Positions 34,960 through 44,294 are shown, counted from the stretch's first letter. The stretch is 64,000 bases of DNA from OLB6 sp964525565 (GCA_964525565.1 CAZGHI010000010.1:1-64000), one strand, 5' to 3'. Notes: generated by a model not told the origin, from the letters alone. A program made the numbers and translations.

Positions 34960-35580
34960 ATGGCCACACTTACTTTACTCAGGCACGGACAGTCACAATG
35001 GAATTTAGAGAACCGGTTCACCGGCTGGGTGGATGTTGACCTTACCCCTCAGGGTGAAGAAGAAGCACGCATAGCCGGTGCACAACTTACAACGGTTCCT
35101 ATCGATGTTGTGTTCACATCTGCACTAACTCGTGCCATCCGCACAGCCAGCATAGCACTGGACGCAGCCGGCAAACAGAATGTGCCTACATACCACGATC
35201 AAGCCCTCAACGAACGTCACTACGGCGACCTACAAGGTCTGAACAAATCTGAAACTGCCGATAAGTACGGCGCCGACATGGTACATACGTGGAGGCGATC
35301 CTACGACGTACCCCCGCCAAACGGAGAATCGCTGAAACAAACGCAGGAAAGGGTTGCCCCGTACTACGAGCAGCAGATTAAACCGCTTCTCCAGCAAGGG
35401 AAGAACGTGATGGTCGTTGCTCATGGCAACTCTCTACGTGCTCTTATCATGTTCGTTGAGAATCTAAGCCCCGAAGAAATTCTCCGCACTGAAGTCACAA
35501 CCGGAGTGCCTATTGTATATGAACTCGACAATCAACTTCGCATTCATAGAAAGACCATTCTTGCCTCACACACTAAGTAA
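34960..35580 (+). CDS. gpmA: 2,3-bisphosphoglycerate-dependent phosphoglycerate mutase
   Basis: The glycolytic enzyme interconverting 3- and 2-phosphoglycerate. At 206 residues it is a short GpmA of the bacterial type. The phosphohistidine motif LRHGQSQWNLENRFTGW, LNERHYGDLQGLNK and the second catalytic His in VVAHGNSLRALI are all present. It overlaps the predicted TTG start of the TldD-like gene by 20 bases. Confidence 0.95.
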   Translation: MATLTLLRHGQSQWNLENRFTGWVDVDLTPQGEEEARIAGAQLTTVPIDVVFTSALTRAIRTASIALDAAGKQNVPTYHDQALNERHYGDLQGLNKSETADKYGADMVHTWRRSYDVPPPNGESLKQTQERVAPYYEQQIKPLLQQGKNVMVVAHGNSLRALIMFVENLSPEEILRTEVTTGVPIVYELDNQLRIHRKTILASHTK

Positions 35581-37260
35581 AATTTGCGCAGCATTCCTGA
35601 TCTGCGCATTACCTGCAACAGCAGCTAGCGATGCTCTATTGAACGCAATGCAAACGGAGTTGCAGCGCAACATGAACGTGATGAAATCGGCATCACCACC
35701 CGTGTACTACTTGTCGTTTGGTATAACCGAGACATCTACTACCAATATTAAAGCATCCTTCGGCAAACGAGAAATCGACCAATCTGACCAACGCCGTGTT
35801 CTGGATGTTGACTTACGTGTGGGCTCACATGCTCTCGACAATACACATAGTATTCGCGGCGTTGCCTTCGAACTCGGACGCGGTACACGGTTCAACTGCC
35901 GATCGGTCACGACGAGATCGCATTGCGCAACGCCATATGGAGAGCTACCGACAAAGCTTATCGTTCCGCTGCAGAACGGTACCAAAAAGTGCTCACGAAT
36001 CTTCAAGTTAAAGTTCGCGAAGAGGATACGTCGGCCGATATGTCGCAGGAGCAACCGTTACATCTTATCGAAGACAAACCAGCGTTCTCTTTCAACAGCA
36101 ACCGCTGGCGTGATCATGTAAAGAGAATATCAGCAGTTTTTGCAGGAAATCCACATATATACAGCGGCTCTGCCAGCGTGTGGAGTAAGTTCATCGCAAA
36201 ACGGTTTGTAACCAGCGAAGGTACAGTTGTTCTCACCTATGAGCCGATCGTTCAGGTTATGGTGCAGTGCATAACAAAAGCCGACGACGGAATGACCCTT
36301 CCTCTCTACCGATCGTATGCTGCGTTCTCAGAGAATGGCCTTCCGTCGGTAGATAGCATGATTAATGATGCCCGAATGCTCCTCGACCTCTCGCTGAAAC
36401 TCCGGCAGGCACCGCTCGCTGAAACATTTAGTGGACCGGCTATCCTTACCGGACGTGCAAGCGGTGTGTTCTTTCATGAGATTTTCGGTCACCGCGTAGA
36501 GGGTCACCGTCAGAAAGATGTGAATAGCAGCCAGACATTTAAGACGTTCCTTAACAAGAAAATACTCCCCGACTTCCTGAATGTGGTCTTCGACCCACAT
36601 GTGCGCTCTCGAAACGGCCATGATTTGGTGGGTGCATACAAGGTTGACGACGAAGGTGTTGCAGCGCAACGCGTTGTTGCTGTGGAGAACGGCGTTTTCA
36701 AAAGCTTTCTCATGAGCCGTTCCCCTATCGAGAACTTTCCCAATAGCAATGGGCATGGGCGCAGACAAGCAGGATTCCGCAGCGTTGCTCGCCAAAGTAA
36801 CCTTATCGTTCAGGCCACACAAACGGTTTCCGTTGCAGAGTTAAGAAATAAACTTCGCAACGAATGCAAAAAGCAAGGAAAAGAATACGGCTTACTGTTC
36901 GATGACATTGAAGGGGGCTTTACGTTTACCGGCAGAACCATTCCCAATGCATTCAATGTGCTTCCACTGGTAGTGTACAAAGTATTTGCCGACGGACGTC
37001 CCGATGAGCTCGTTCGTGGCGTTGACTTGATTGGTACACCGCTAACAACGTTTAACAACATTGTCGCGGCTGCCGATGACATTGGCGTTTTTAACGGAGT
37101 ATGCGGCGCTGAGTCAGGTGGCGTTCCAGTTAGCGCCAGCTCGCCATCATTGCTGGTAAGTACCATCGAGGTACAGAAGAAACAACAGTCGCAAGCAAAG
37201 CCTCCCGTATTGCCGGATCCAACAGCCCAGAGCATGGACAACAGAGGAGTGCGGCCATGA
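35561..37260 (+). pseudogene. Exported TldD-family metalloprotease, frameshifted
   Basis: A TldD/PmbA-family protein, normally a cytosolic zinc protease subunit, here with an apparent signal peptide (SKICAAFLICALPATAAS) after a TTG start at 35561. The frame breaks near 35891-35893: in the first frame the protein reaches GRGTRF, while the homologous continuation LPIGHDEIALRNAIW lies in the +1 frame and runs to 37260. One missing base (or two inserted) explains this. It is not a homopolymer, so it could be a sequencing error or a real lesion. The rest is intact, including the zinc motif HEIFGH (36475-36492). It ends with an ATGA overlap to its paralogue. Confidence 0.8.
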
Positions 37261-39050
37261 AAGTAAGAACTGTTAAAAAGATCGTTACGATACCGCTGCT
37301 TCTCATTACTCTCTCTGTATTGAGTGCTGTATCCGTACACGCTTTTGGAGGGAGCCGAAGCGAACTCTTCCGTGCTATGGACGATGAAATTCGCAGGGCA
37401 ATGACCGACCTGTCAATTGGCGATCTACCGCGGCCGTACCATATCGAAGCTCGGTTAATGTTCCGTCGGCACATAGGCGCACACGCGGTAATGGGCACAA
37501 TAGAAGATATCGACACTTCGAGCGTAAACACACTCTCAGTACGGGTTCGTGTGGGAACGCCGCAATTTGACAACACCAACTTCTTTGATGTCAGCCTGAG
37601 CTTTTTTGGAAGTTCGGACGATGAGGAGTCTTTTACAAATCGCAGAGTTCCGCTCGAATTGGATTACAATACATTGCGGCGGGAGTTATGGCTCGCTATC
37701 GATGCGTGCTATAAACAAAGTGTGGAGGTGTACGCAAAGAAGCAGGCGGCTGTACGGAACAAAACGCGATCCGATACCACATGGGATTTTAGCTTCATTG
37801 GTGCTGACGATTTGATCGACACGTCAAAAGCATCCCTGTCGCTCTCGCCAAATTACGTCCGCAGCCTACTGGAATCTGTAAGTAGTGAATTTCGGACGGC
37901 AAAGCATATCCAGGCATCTCGGGTATCCATGGAGTTCGTTCCAACGGAGTTTCTGTACGTTAACAGCGAAGGAAGGCGTGCATATAAATTCGATGCATTC
38001 TCAGGCTTCGAGATGTATGCTACAACGCAGGCGCCCGATGGCATGCCCATCAGCGATGCGTATGCAGCCTATAGCACCGCCCCATCCGATCTTCCATCTG
38101 AAGATTCTCTGCGCCGTGCTGCACGGCAAATGATAAAGCAACTGAGCACCATCCAGAATGCTCAAAAGATTGATGCTTACAGCGGCCCTGTTTTGTTTAC
38201 AGGCCAGGCAGCAGCACAAATCATTGCACAACAATTTGCTCCGAACTTGGTTGCGCTGCGAACTCCACTTAGCGAAGGCGGGTTCTCCATGAGTGGTGGC
38301 CCCGGAATGGCATTTCAGAATAAAATTGGAGCGCGGGTACTGCCGGAGTTCTTATCTGTAAAAGCAACACCGCAGGTGAGCAGTCTGTACAACACACCTG
38401 TTGCGGGTAACTATCGCGTGGATGACGAAGGTTTTGCTTCTCAGAATGTTGATCTTGTTGTGCAGGGATTTTTGAAGACGCTGCTGGCAGGCCGCGCGCC
38501 AACTCGAAGGGTGAAGAACACAAACGGACACTACCGAAACGGTGGGGCAATGATAAGCGTGCTGCAACTTCTCTGCGAGGACTCAACTCGCATGTATGAC
38601 GAAAGAAGGTTGCGTGAGCAATTACTCAAGCTTGTGCGGGATAGAGAGCTGGAATACGGAATCATCGTTCGAGTAGTACAGGATAGGAACCTTGCAAGTA
38701 CGGGACTCTTTCCGTTGCTTGCCGGTGATATGCCATTCTCATCAGGTCAGGGTATTGTTTCGTTGTTGCATGTAGAAAAGATCTACGCAGACGGAAGGAC
38801 GGAAGCAATTCGTGGCGTAGAGGCTGCAGGTTTTTCTGTAGCCACGTTTAAGGATATCCTCGCAGTTGGGAACAAGCCAACCGTTCACAATTATCTTGCT
38901 CCGGCCATTGGAAACACCATGTTGTCTGGCGGAAGCGGATACACCATTGCCACGATTGTTACTCCCGACCTACTTTTCGAAGACGTAGAAATTCGTCCGT
39001 TGGAATCAGACACACCGAACCTACCACTCGTAGAAAGCCCCTTACAGTGA
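37257..39050 (+). CDS. Exported PmbA/TldD-family protein lacking the HExxxH motif
   Basis: A 597-residue paralogue of the preceding gene, with a signal peptide (IVTIPLLLITLSVLSAVSVHA). It aligns in order with TldD: the N-terminal beta domain, a FTGQAAAQIIAQQFAPNL segment where TldD has HExxxH, then YRVDDEGFASQNVDLVVQG and the C-terminal ILAVGNK region. The HExxxH zinc residues are gone, as in TldE/PmbA subunits. A catalytic plus non-catalytic pair fits the TldD-TldE heterodimer, here predicted in the periplasm. It is convergent with the TonB receptor gene; a hairpin lies between them. Confidence 0.85.
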   Translation: MKVRTVKKIVTIPLLLITLSVLSAVSVHAFGGSRSELFRAMDDEIRRAMTDLSIGDLPRPYHIEARLMFRRHIGAHAVMGTIEDIDTSSVNTLSVRVRVGTPQFDNTNFFDVSLSFFGSSDDEESFTNRRVPLELDYNTLRRELWLAIDACYKQSVEVYAKKQAAVRNKTRSDTTWDFSFIGADDLIDTSKASLSLSPNYVRSLLESVSSEFRTAKHIQASRVSMEFVPTEFLYVNSEGRRAYKFDAFSGFEMYATTQAPDGMPISDAYAAYSTAPSDLPSEDSLRRAARQMIKQLSTIQNAQKIDAYSGPVLFTGQAAAQIIAQQFAPNLVALRTPLSEGGFSMSGGPGMAFQNKIGARVLPEFLSVKATPQVSSLYNTPVAGNYRVDDEGFASQNVDLVVQGFLKTLLAGRAPTRRVKNTNGHYRNGGAMISVLQLLCEDSTRMYDERRLREQLLKLVRDRELEYGIIVRVVQDRNLASTGLFPLLAGDMPFSSGQGIVSLLHVEKIYADGRTEAIRGVEAAGFSVATFKDILAVGNKPTVHNYLAPAIGNTMLSGGSGYTIATIVTPDLLFEDVEIRPLESDTPNLPLVESPLQ

Positions 39051-39058
39051 TTATCGCC

Positions 39059-39082
39059 GGCAGTTGGATCAATCCAACTGCC
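39059..39082 (-). terminator. Hairpin between the PmbA-like and TonB-receptor genes
   Basis: A perfect 10-bp inverted repeat (GGCAGTTGGA / TCCAACTGCC) with a 4-base loop. The TonB-receptor stop codon (39069-39071) lies in the loop. No T-run follows on either strand, so it may be a bidirectional, rho-assisted or RNA-stabilising element. Confidence 0.5.
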
Positions 39083-41111
39083 AGCGCATTCCGAAGTAGG
39101 CCATTCTCGGAGATGTTGGGCCCCATGCCAGAGAAGCATCAAAGTATTGGCTGTAAGGAGCATTGGCACCAATAACTGGATCTTCCTGGATAAAGTTGCC
39201 CAGATTCTCGCTGCCTACATAGAGCTCCATGTTGTTGTATCGCCAGGTGACTTGCGTGTTGAACCGCCAAAAGCCCGGATACTCTAACGGATGCTGATAC
39301 TGCTGCGGGTTCCCCGCTGTTGAAGGCAACCGACCAGGTCCGTTGTAGGTAGCAGATGCGTCAAGCGTCCACATTCGCTCTTCACTGTCCCACGTAACCG
39401 TAAGCAACAACCGACTCCGACTTACCATTGGTGCCATACGTTGCTCACCTCCGAGAGGCAATTGAACATCTACACCTCGCCAGGCGGCAAGAAGCTCTAA
39501 TCGCTCTACTGGCGCAACCAACATCTGAATCATGGCATGTGTTGCAAAGCTGACTCCATTGAGATTGGTTACCCACAGTTCTCGAACATTCTTGTCAAAA
39601 TCCACAACTACGCGATTGGAAAACCACGTGTGATACACTTCCCCGTCGAATGTAACGGGTCGGCCAAATACTTCTATCGTATGGGTAGCAGACACACCAG
39701 CATTCCAACTCTGTTCCGGCATGAATGAGGCATCCATGAACACCTGACGAGAGTTCACATAAGCGCTCAGATTTTCAGCAAAAATTGTTGGCACATGCCA
39801 ACCGCCGCCAAAACTGGCACGAAGGGTGGTAAGAGAAGCCACATTCCACTTCCCGTGTATTCTGGGTATCACCCTTGTTCCGTACAGGTTGTGTGCGTCG
39901 GCACGTAAGCCAGCTACGATTGTAAGAGAAGGTGTCGGCAGAAATGTACCCTCGGCAAAAAGACCGGGAACATGTTCCACTCGATCGTTCTGCCTGTTGA
40001 ACGCCCATAGGGCCGACGTATCAACCATATGTTCTCGTACATCATCGAACAGGTACGACAATCCTGCCGTTACCTTTACGTGATCCGAAAACGTAATTGC
40101 TGTTGAGAATCGAGCATGAAGCGTGTTTTGTCGGGATTCAAGAGTGCGTACACCAAATAGGCTATTCTGCTTGGCAAGGGCTCCTGTTACCGTTAACGCA
40201 ACACCACTTTCTTCGAATGCGCTGAACGGATTAAGAAGACCAATCTTCATGAAGGCATCTAATCGCTGAATGTCGGTTGTTAGCTCATAACTTGGTTGTC
40301 CGTTTAATGGTTCAATCTGCCCGGACACATATTCATCAAGGATTCCGCGTGCAAACATCTGCCACTCCACATTGTCGTCGTTATACCGCCAACGGTGAAC
40401 TAGGTTCAGTTGCTGAAACTCAGGTGCATCCTGAAAATTGTCAGCATTATTATCTATGGCCCCCCTTCGCAACCTTCCGTGGAACATTGTCATCGTTGCC
40501 AATTCATCAGACACATTTTGTGTTCCATACAGGTTTAGTTCATAGCGGTTCATCGTATTGCCATACAGATTCACAAATAGTGCAGGGGCCTGAAAAGGAT
40601 CATGCATACAAATGTTAATCTGTCCGGTTTGGCCTTCATAACCATTCACAACAGAAGAAGCCCCCTTCGAAATGCTAATACTCTCCATGAAGGGGCCGGG
40701 TATATGGTCGAAGCCAAATGGCAATTCCAGCGACCGAATTAATGGTGTTGCTTCTACCAGCGTTTGGGTATAGGTTCCACTGAGCCCCAACATTTGAATT
40801 TGCCGAGCGCCACTTACGGCATCGGAAAAACTCACCTCCACGCTTGGACTGCGTTCGAACGATTCAGCAAGCGAACAACACGCTGCCCGACGCAGTTCTC
40901 GGCTTGATATAACCTCCGTTCGGGCAGGGGCAGGACTGATCCTGGCCTGTTCCGCCTCCACCTGTACCGTTCGCGTTGTGGTAGCACGAACCGAATCCTG
41001 TGCTGCCGTGTCGGCAGCATACATACCATGAGACTCAACGTGCAGATACGGAGTCCCATACATATATCCACATAACAGCACCGCCATGGCGCTGATCAAA
41101 ATAATGTTCAT
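39069..41111 (-). CDS. TonB-dependent outer-membrane receptor
   Basis: A 680-residue TonB-dependent receptor with a signal sequence, a plug domain (SLAESFERSPSVEVSFSDAV, GARQIQMLGLSGTYTQ, ISISKGASSVVNGYEG) and a C-terminal 22-strand barrel ending in MAYFGMRWQLD. It lacks the N-terminal carboxypeptidase-like domain of SusC proteins, so it is a metal/siderophore/cobalamin-type receptor. It has a Cys-Cys pair in the plug (CCSLAES) and a Cys-rich small protein upstream, a context often tied to transition-metal uptake; the ligand here is inferred only. Confidence 0.92.
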   Translation of the reverse strand: MNIILISAMAVLLCGYMYGTPYLHVESHGMYAADTAAQDSVRATTTRTVQVEAEQARISPAPARTEVISSRELRRAACCSLAESFERSPSVEVSFSDAVSGARQIQMLGLSGTYTQTLVEATPLIRSLELPFGFDHIPGPFMESISISKGASSVVNGYEGQTGQINICMHDPFQAPALFVNLYGNTMNRYELNLYGTQNVSDELATMTMFHGRLRRGAIDNNADNFQDAPEFQQLNLVHRWRYNDDNVEWQMFARGILDEYVSGQIEPLNGQPSYELTTDIQRLDAFMKIGLLNPFSAFEESGVALTVTGALAKQNSLFGVRTLESRQNTLHARFSTAITFSDHVKVTAGLSYLFDDVREHMVDTSALWAFNRQNDRVEHVPGLFAEGTFLPTPSLTIVAGLRADAHNLYGTRVIPRIHGKWNVASLTTLRASFGGGWHVPTIFAENLSAYVNSRQVFMDASFMPEQSWNAGVSATHTIEVFGRPVTFDGEVYHTWFSNRVVVDFDKNVRELWVTNLNGVSFATHAMIQMLVAPVERLELLAAWRGVDVQLPLGGEQRMAPMVSRSRLLLTVTWDSEERMWTLDASATYNGPGRLPSTAGNPQQYQHPLEYPGFWRFNTQVTWRYNNMELYVGSENLGNFIQEDPVIGANAPYSQYFDASLAWGPTSPRMAYFGMRWQLD

Positions 41112-41161
41112 GTGATTGTTCCTGAGTTTCGCAAAAACGTGAAGCGGGCGAAACGGTCAGG

Positions 41162-41590
41162 CTAAATCCGGAGCGGAACCTCAGGAGTACGGTAGTTACT
41201 AGGCGCTCGTTGCGAGCGGTGTTGCATATACAGCAGGCACTGCTGTGGGCGACAGTTCAAACCAGTATTGAAGAATAGAACTGTTGTTTCTTGTGATTGC
41301 GGGATGTTCGACCCAATTGTAATAAGCACCCTCGACGCGACTTCTACATCGGCTTGGTGAAGATCTAGAATATCCGTGCAACAACCCTGATCCAAGAGCA
41401 CCATCCCAGATACACACTGTTGGCTGGCAGGTTGTGTTTCGTTGCAGCATGAAAACTCAGACTCATCTTCACAGCACACCTGTTCAGCGGCACTTTCTCT
41501 ACAAAGGTGCTCAACGTGCGGGATGCCGGTTGTTGAAAGTGCAACAAACAGCACGGTGAAGATGGCGACTATCTGATGAGCAATAGGCAT
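41162..41590 (-). CDS. Small exported Cys-rich protein, HYC_CC_PP-like
   Basis: A 142-residue protein with a signal-like hydrophobic N-terminus (IVAIFTVLFVALSTTGIP), then HVEHLC, several CC pairs (VCCEDESEFSCC and GCCTDI) and a C-terminal CRPQQC. This His/Cys pattern resembles the small HYC_CC_PP-type proteins that sit next to TonB receptors in Bacteroidota; membership is inferred. The frame is open to 41704, but ATG 41590 is supported because a TAnnTTTG box ends 5 bases before it. It precedes the receptor by 50 bases and is probably co-transcribed. Confidence 0.7.
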   Translation of the reverse strand: MPIAHQIVAIFTVLFVALSTTGIPHVEHLCRESAAEQVCCEDESEFSCCNETQPASQQCVSGMVLLDQGCCTDILDLHQADVEVASRVLITIGSNIPQSQETTVLFFNTGLNCRPQQCLLYMQHRSQRAPSNYRTPEVPLRI

Positions 41591-41595
41591 GTGGA

Positions 41596-41603
41596 CAAAA
41601 TTA
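41596..41603 (-). promoter_or_regulatory. TAnnTTTG -7 box of the Cys-rich/TonB-receptor operon
   Basis: The minus strand reads TAATTTTG and ends 5 bases before the ATG at 41590, implying a leaderless transcript. Confidence 0.55.
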
Positions 41604-41705
41604 CTGCCAAAACAGCATATTATTCTATTTTTCATTTGCCATTTCCCAGAAATCAATGCAATTTTCCTCTGCAACGTCGACTCCACCATAACCCAGGGAG
41701 GCATG

Positions 41706-42191
41706 ATGTCGGAAACCGTTAAAGAGTACTCAAACGGCGATATAACAATCGAATGGCGTCCAGAGCTGTGTCAGCACAGTGCGCATTGCTTTCGCTCCCT
41801 TCCCTCTGTTTTCAACCCAAGAGTCCGGCCATGGATACAACCTGAACATGCCAGTACCGAAGAGCTAACCGTTGTTGTCCACCGCTGTCCGAGTGGTGCA
41901 CTTCGATTGAAAAATGACACCACCATGCAATCAGTAGAAGTGCCGGTCTCTGCAGCATCGAAGAGTAATGAAGAGGTTGTTATCGGATCCGATGCAAGTA
42001 CAACCAACGTTGTTATTGAGGTTGAGCCTGGTGGACCATACAAGGTACAAGGTAAAGTACGTATAAAGAACCACGATGGAACTACGGAAGTAAAGGACGC
42101 CAGTATCGAGCTATGCCGGTGCGGAAAGAGTAACTCAAAACCGTATTGTGATTACACCCATGAGCAGTATCCGGATTGGGATCAGCAGTAG
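41706..42191 (+). CDS. Fer4_19 (YjdI-like) plus CDGSH iron-sulfur protein
   Basis: A 161-residue cytosolic protein with two iron-sulfur domains. The N-terminal part (WRPELCQHSAHCFRSLPSVF then VVHRCPSGALRL) has the Cys pattern of YjdI/Fer4_19 single-cluster proteins. The C-terminal part has CRCGKSNSKPYCDYTH, the CDGSH [2Fe-2S] pattern with Tyr for the usual Gly. ATG 41706 (or 41703) follows a strong GGGAGG; the upstream open frame is not used. It is divergent from the Cys-rich gene. A role in Fe-S or redox homeostasis is likely but not shown. Confidence 0.88.
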   Translation: MSETVKEYSNGDITIEWRPELCQHSAHCFRSLPSVFNPRVRPWIQPEHASTEELTVVVHRCPSGALRLKNDTTMQSVEVPVSAASKSNEEVVIGSDASTTNVVIEVEPGGPYKVQGKVRIKNHDGTTEVKDASIELCRCGKSNSKPYCDYTHEQYPDWDQQ

Positions 42192-42235
42192 CTAACGCCA
42201 TCCTGTTTTTCAACAATTTTTCCCGCCGCTTGCCG

Positions 42236-42243
42236 TATCTTTG
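42236..42243 (+). promoter_or_regulatory. TAnnTTTG -7 box, 42250 gene
   Basis: TATCTTTG ends 6 bases before the ATG at 42250, consistent with a leaderless mRNA. Confidence 0.6.
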
Positions 42244-42249
42244 CCCTAC

Positions 42250-42666
42250 ATGAAAAGTGTAATCCTCGCTTTGGCTATTGCTATTGGTGCTGTTCCCACG
42301 ATTGCAGGTGAAGGAACTGTTGACTACCTAAAGGCACGCTCCAATGGAGCCAACGTAATTCTGGAGTGGAAAACATCCTCAGAAAATGATGTTGTTCGAT
42401 TTGAAATTGAACGTGCCGGACAGGACGGCATATTCCGGTATGTAGCCACCGTTGCGGCGAAGGGTTCAGCCAGTACCTATGATTATACAGATCAGGAAGC
42501 CTTCAGTAAGCCAGATGGTGGGGCCATTACATCAACGTATTTTACGTACCGCCTGCGCATTGTCCGTTCAAACAAACCAGCAGAGTATAGTGTAAGTGCC
42601 GGCGTAAATCATAGCGTGAGTAGTATTAAACGTACGTGGGGCATGATCAAAGAGATGTTCCGATAA
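42250..42666 (+). CDS. Small secreted FN3-like protein
   Basis: A 138-residue protein with a signal peptide (VILALAIAIGAVPTIAG) followed by one fibronectin type III-like domain of the type found next to T9SS sorting domains (ANVILEWKTSSENDVVRFEI, KGSASTYDYTD, TYRLRIVRSNKPAEYS). No sorting domain follows; the C-terminus is a short basic helix. It overlaps the putative start of the metalloprotease gene by 31 bases. The function is unknown. Confidence 0.75.
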   Translation: MKSVILALAIAIGAVPTIAGEGTVDYLKARSNGANVILEWKTSSENDVVRFEIERAGQDGIFRYVATVAAKGSASTYDYTDQEAFSKPDGGAITSTYFTYRLRIVRSNKPAEYSVSAGVNHSVSSIKRTWGMIKEMFR

Positions 42667-44294
42667 CGGGAACAGGTACCACCGCGATACCGGTAATTGC
42701 TGCCGTGTTGATTGTGGCATCTGTCAGTCTTCACGCATCTGAAACCGACCATGACGTGCATCGCTGTGGTTTTTTGGGCGGAGCACGTACTGAACATATC
42801 ACCAACGAGAAGCATGGTATGCTTCTTGATGTAAGGCCACAACTCCCTGAACACGCCGACTCCCCCGACGGCAGATTTCGGGTCCACTATACCAGGGTTG
42901 GCGTTGATGCAGTGCCTCCGGAAGACGTTAATGCCAATGGGATGCCCGATTACGTTGAAGATGCAATTGAATCCCTCTTGCTTGCATACAGGGTTTTTAT
43001 CGACACCTTAGGCTATCCACCTCCACCGGCCGACGGGAATGCAGGTGGTTCCAATGCAATTGATGTGTATCTGCGGGATTTAAGCAAGGCAGGACAGCGC
43101 GGCACGGGTTTGTACGGAACCACAATCCCGGAAACGCAGATATCGCAGCAAACACCACCACGATACACATCGTGGATTGAAATTGACAACGACTTTTCAC
43201 CTGCAGACCGAAATGCTGATGGTCTGCCCGTATATGCTACCACGGGAACCGATGGACTAAGAGTAACCTGTGCTCACGAACTTCACCACACCATACAAAT
43301 TGGCATATATGGGATAGCATCACAGCAGCTCATGGTGTATGAACTTACCTCTACATGGATGGAGATGAGAGTGCAACCATCCATACCGGATTGGATAACG
43401 TATGCATCAAAATTTTTTGCACAGCCAGCCGAGTGGCCCTTCAGCGGGGCATCGCTGTCATATGGTTATGTCTGGGGCTTTTTCGGCACATTTCTTCAGT
43501 CCGTAAACTCAACTGATGTTTTGAAATCTACGTGGGTTAACATCGGTAGTGGAGCTCTACCCTTTCAGGCTCTTCGTGAGGCATGTGCGGATGCCTCCCT
43601 ACCACTCACGACGTTGTTCTGCCAGTCGCTTGAAAGCTTGTACATGACAGGTTCACGATCGGACGGCAACACGAACATTCCACACGCACAGATACTGCCA
43701 GAAATCCTTCTACAACCGGACGAACGAGCACAACCTCCACTACAAATGGTAACAGGCGAATTGCGTGCTTTTGAGGTTCGAGCAATGCGGTTTTCTGTTC
43801 CAGCAGCAAACGGAACGGGCAACGTGAGTTCGGCAATTATCCTCACATGGGCAGACGAAGATGCTTTCGTCCGCTCGAATACGGACGAACGAATACCGTT
43901 TACCGTAACGCTTTCTGCTCAACCATCTGCAACAGATGTACTGCTACCGGGATCAACCTGGGGTGTGCAGGTTAGACCGCCTGCATTATGCTCTTGGATT
44001 CAGGGGTCGGCTATCCAAAAGTTGCAGTCGCCTTATCCACAGCCACTTCGTCTTTCAATTTCCAACCGAGTATTCCTTCCTGTGCCTGATTGTTTTCCTG
44101 GCGAAAACGTTACCGTCACACTCATGAGTCCTTCGTTTGTTGGTCTCGAACTACACATAGCAACAGTTGTTTTGGACGACGACCGTGTAGCGGCACCGAT
44201 TGAGTTGGATAGAACTCTAACACCTGGAATCTATTTGGTCCGTGTTGAAACTAACACATCGGTTGCAATTCATAAACTTATTGTACAACGATGA
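42636..44294 (+). CDS. Secreted MXAN_6640-like putative metalloprotease
   Basis: A 552-residue exported protein. A hydrophobic signal (IPVIAAVLIVASVSLHA) is preceded by GTG 42636, the start used here; a later GTG is possible. The body resembles MXAN_6640-family proteins, with VNANGMPDYVEDAIE, IDVYLRDL and the zinc-protease-like HExxH in CAHELHHTIQIG (His near residue 214). A C-terminal ~70-residue beta segment ending LTPGIYLVRVETNTSVAIHKL resembles a T9SS sorting domain. It overlaps both neighbours, the FN3 gene upstream and the ATPase downstream (ATGA), so all three are co-translated. Catalytic activity is inferred. Confidence 0.8.
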   Translation: MGHDQRDVPITGTGTTAIPVIAAVLIVASVSLHASETDHDVHRCGFLGGARTEHITNEKHGMLLDVRPQLPEHADSPDGRFRVHYTRVGVDAVPPEDVNANGMPDYVEDAIESLLLAYRVFIDTLGYPPPPADGNAGGSNAIDVYLRDLSKAGQRGTGLYGTTIPETQISQQTPPRYTSWIEIDNDFSPADRNADGLPVYATTGTDGLRVTCAHELHHTIQIGIYGIASQQLMVYELTSTWMEMRVQPSIPDWITYASKFFAQPAEWPFSGASLSYGYVWGFFGTFLQSVNSTDVLKSTWVNIGSGALPFQALREACADASLPLTTLFCQSLESLYMTGSRSDGNTNIPHAQILPEILLQPDERAQPPLQMVTGELRAFEVRAMRFSVPAANGTGNVSSAIILTWADEDAFVRSNTDERIPFTVTLSAQPSATDVLLPGSTWGVQVRPPALCSWIQGSAIQKLQSPYPQPLRLSISNRVFLPVPDCFPGENVTVTLMSPSFVGLELHIATVVLDDDRVAAPIELDRTLTPGIYLVRVETNTSVAIHKLIVQR

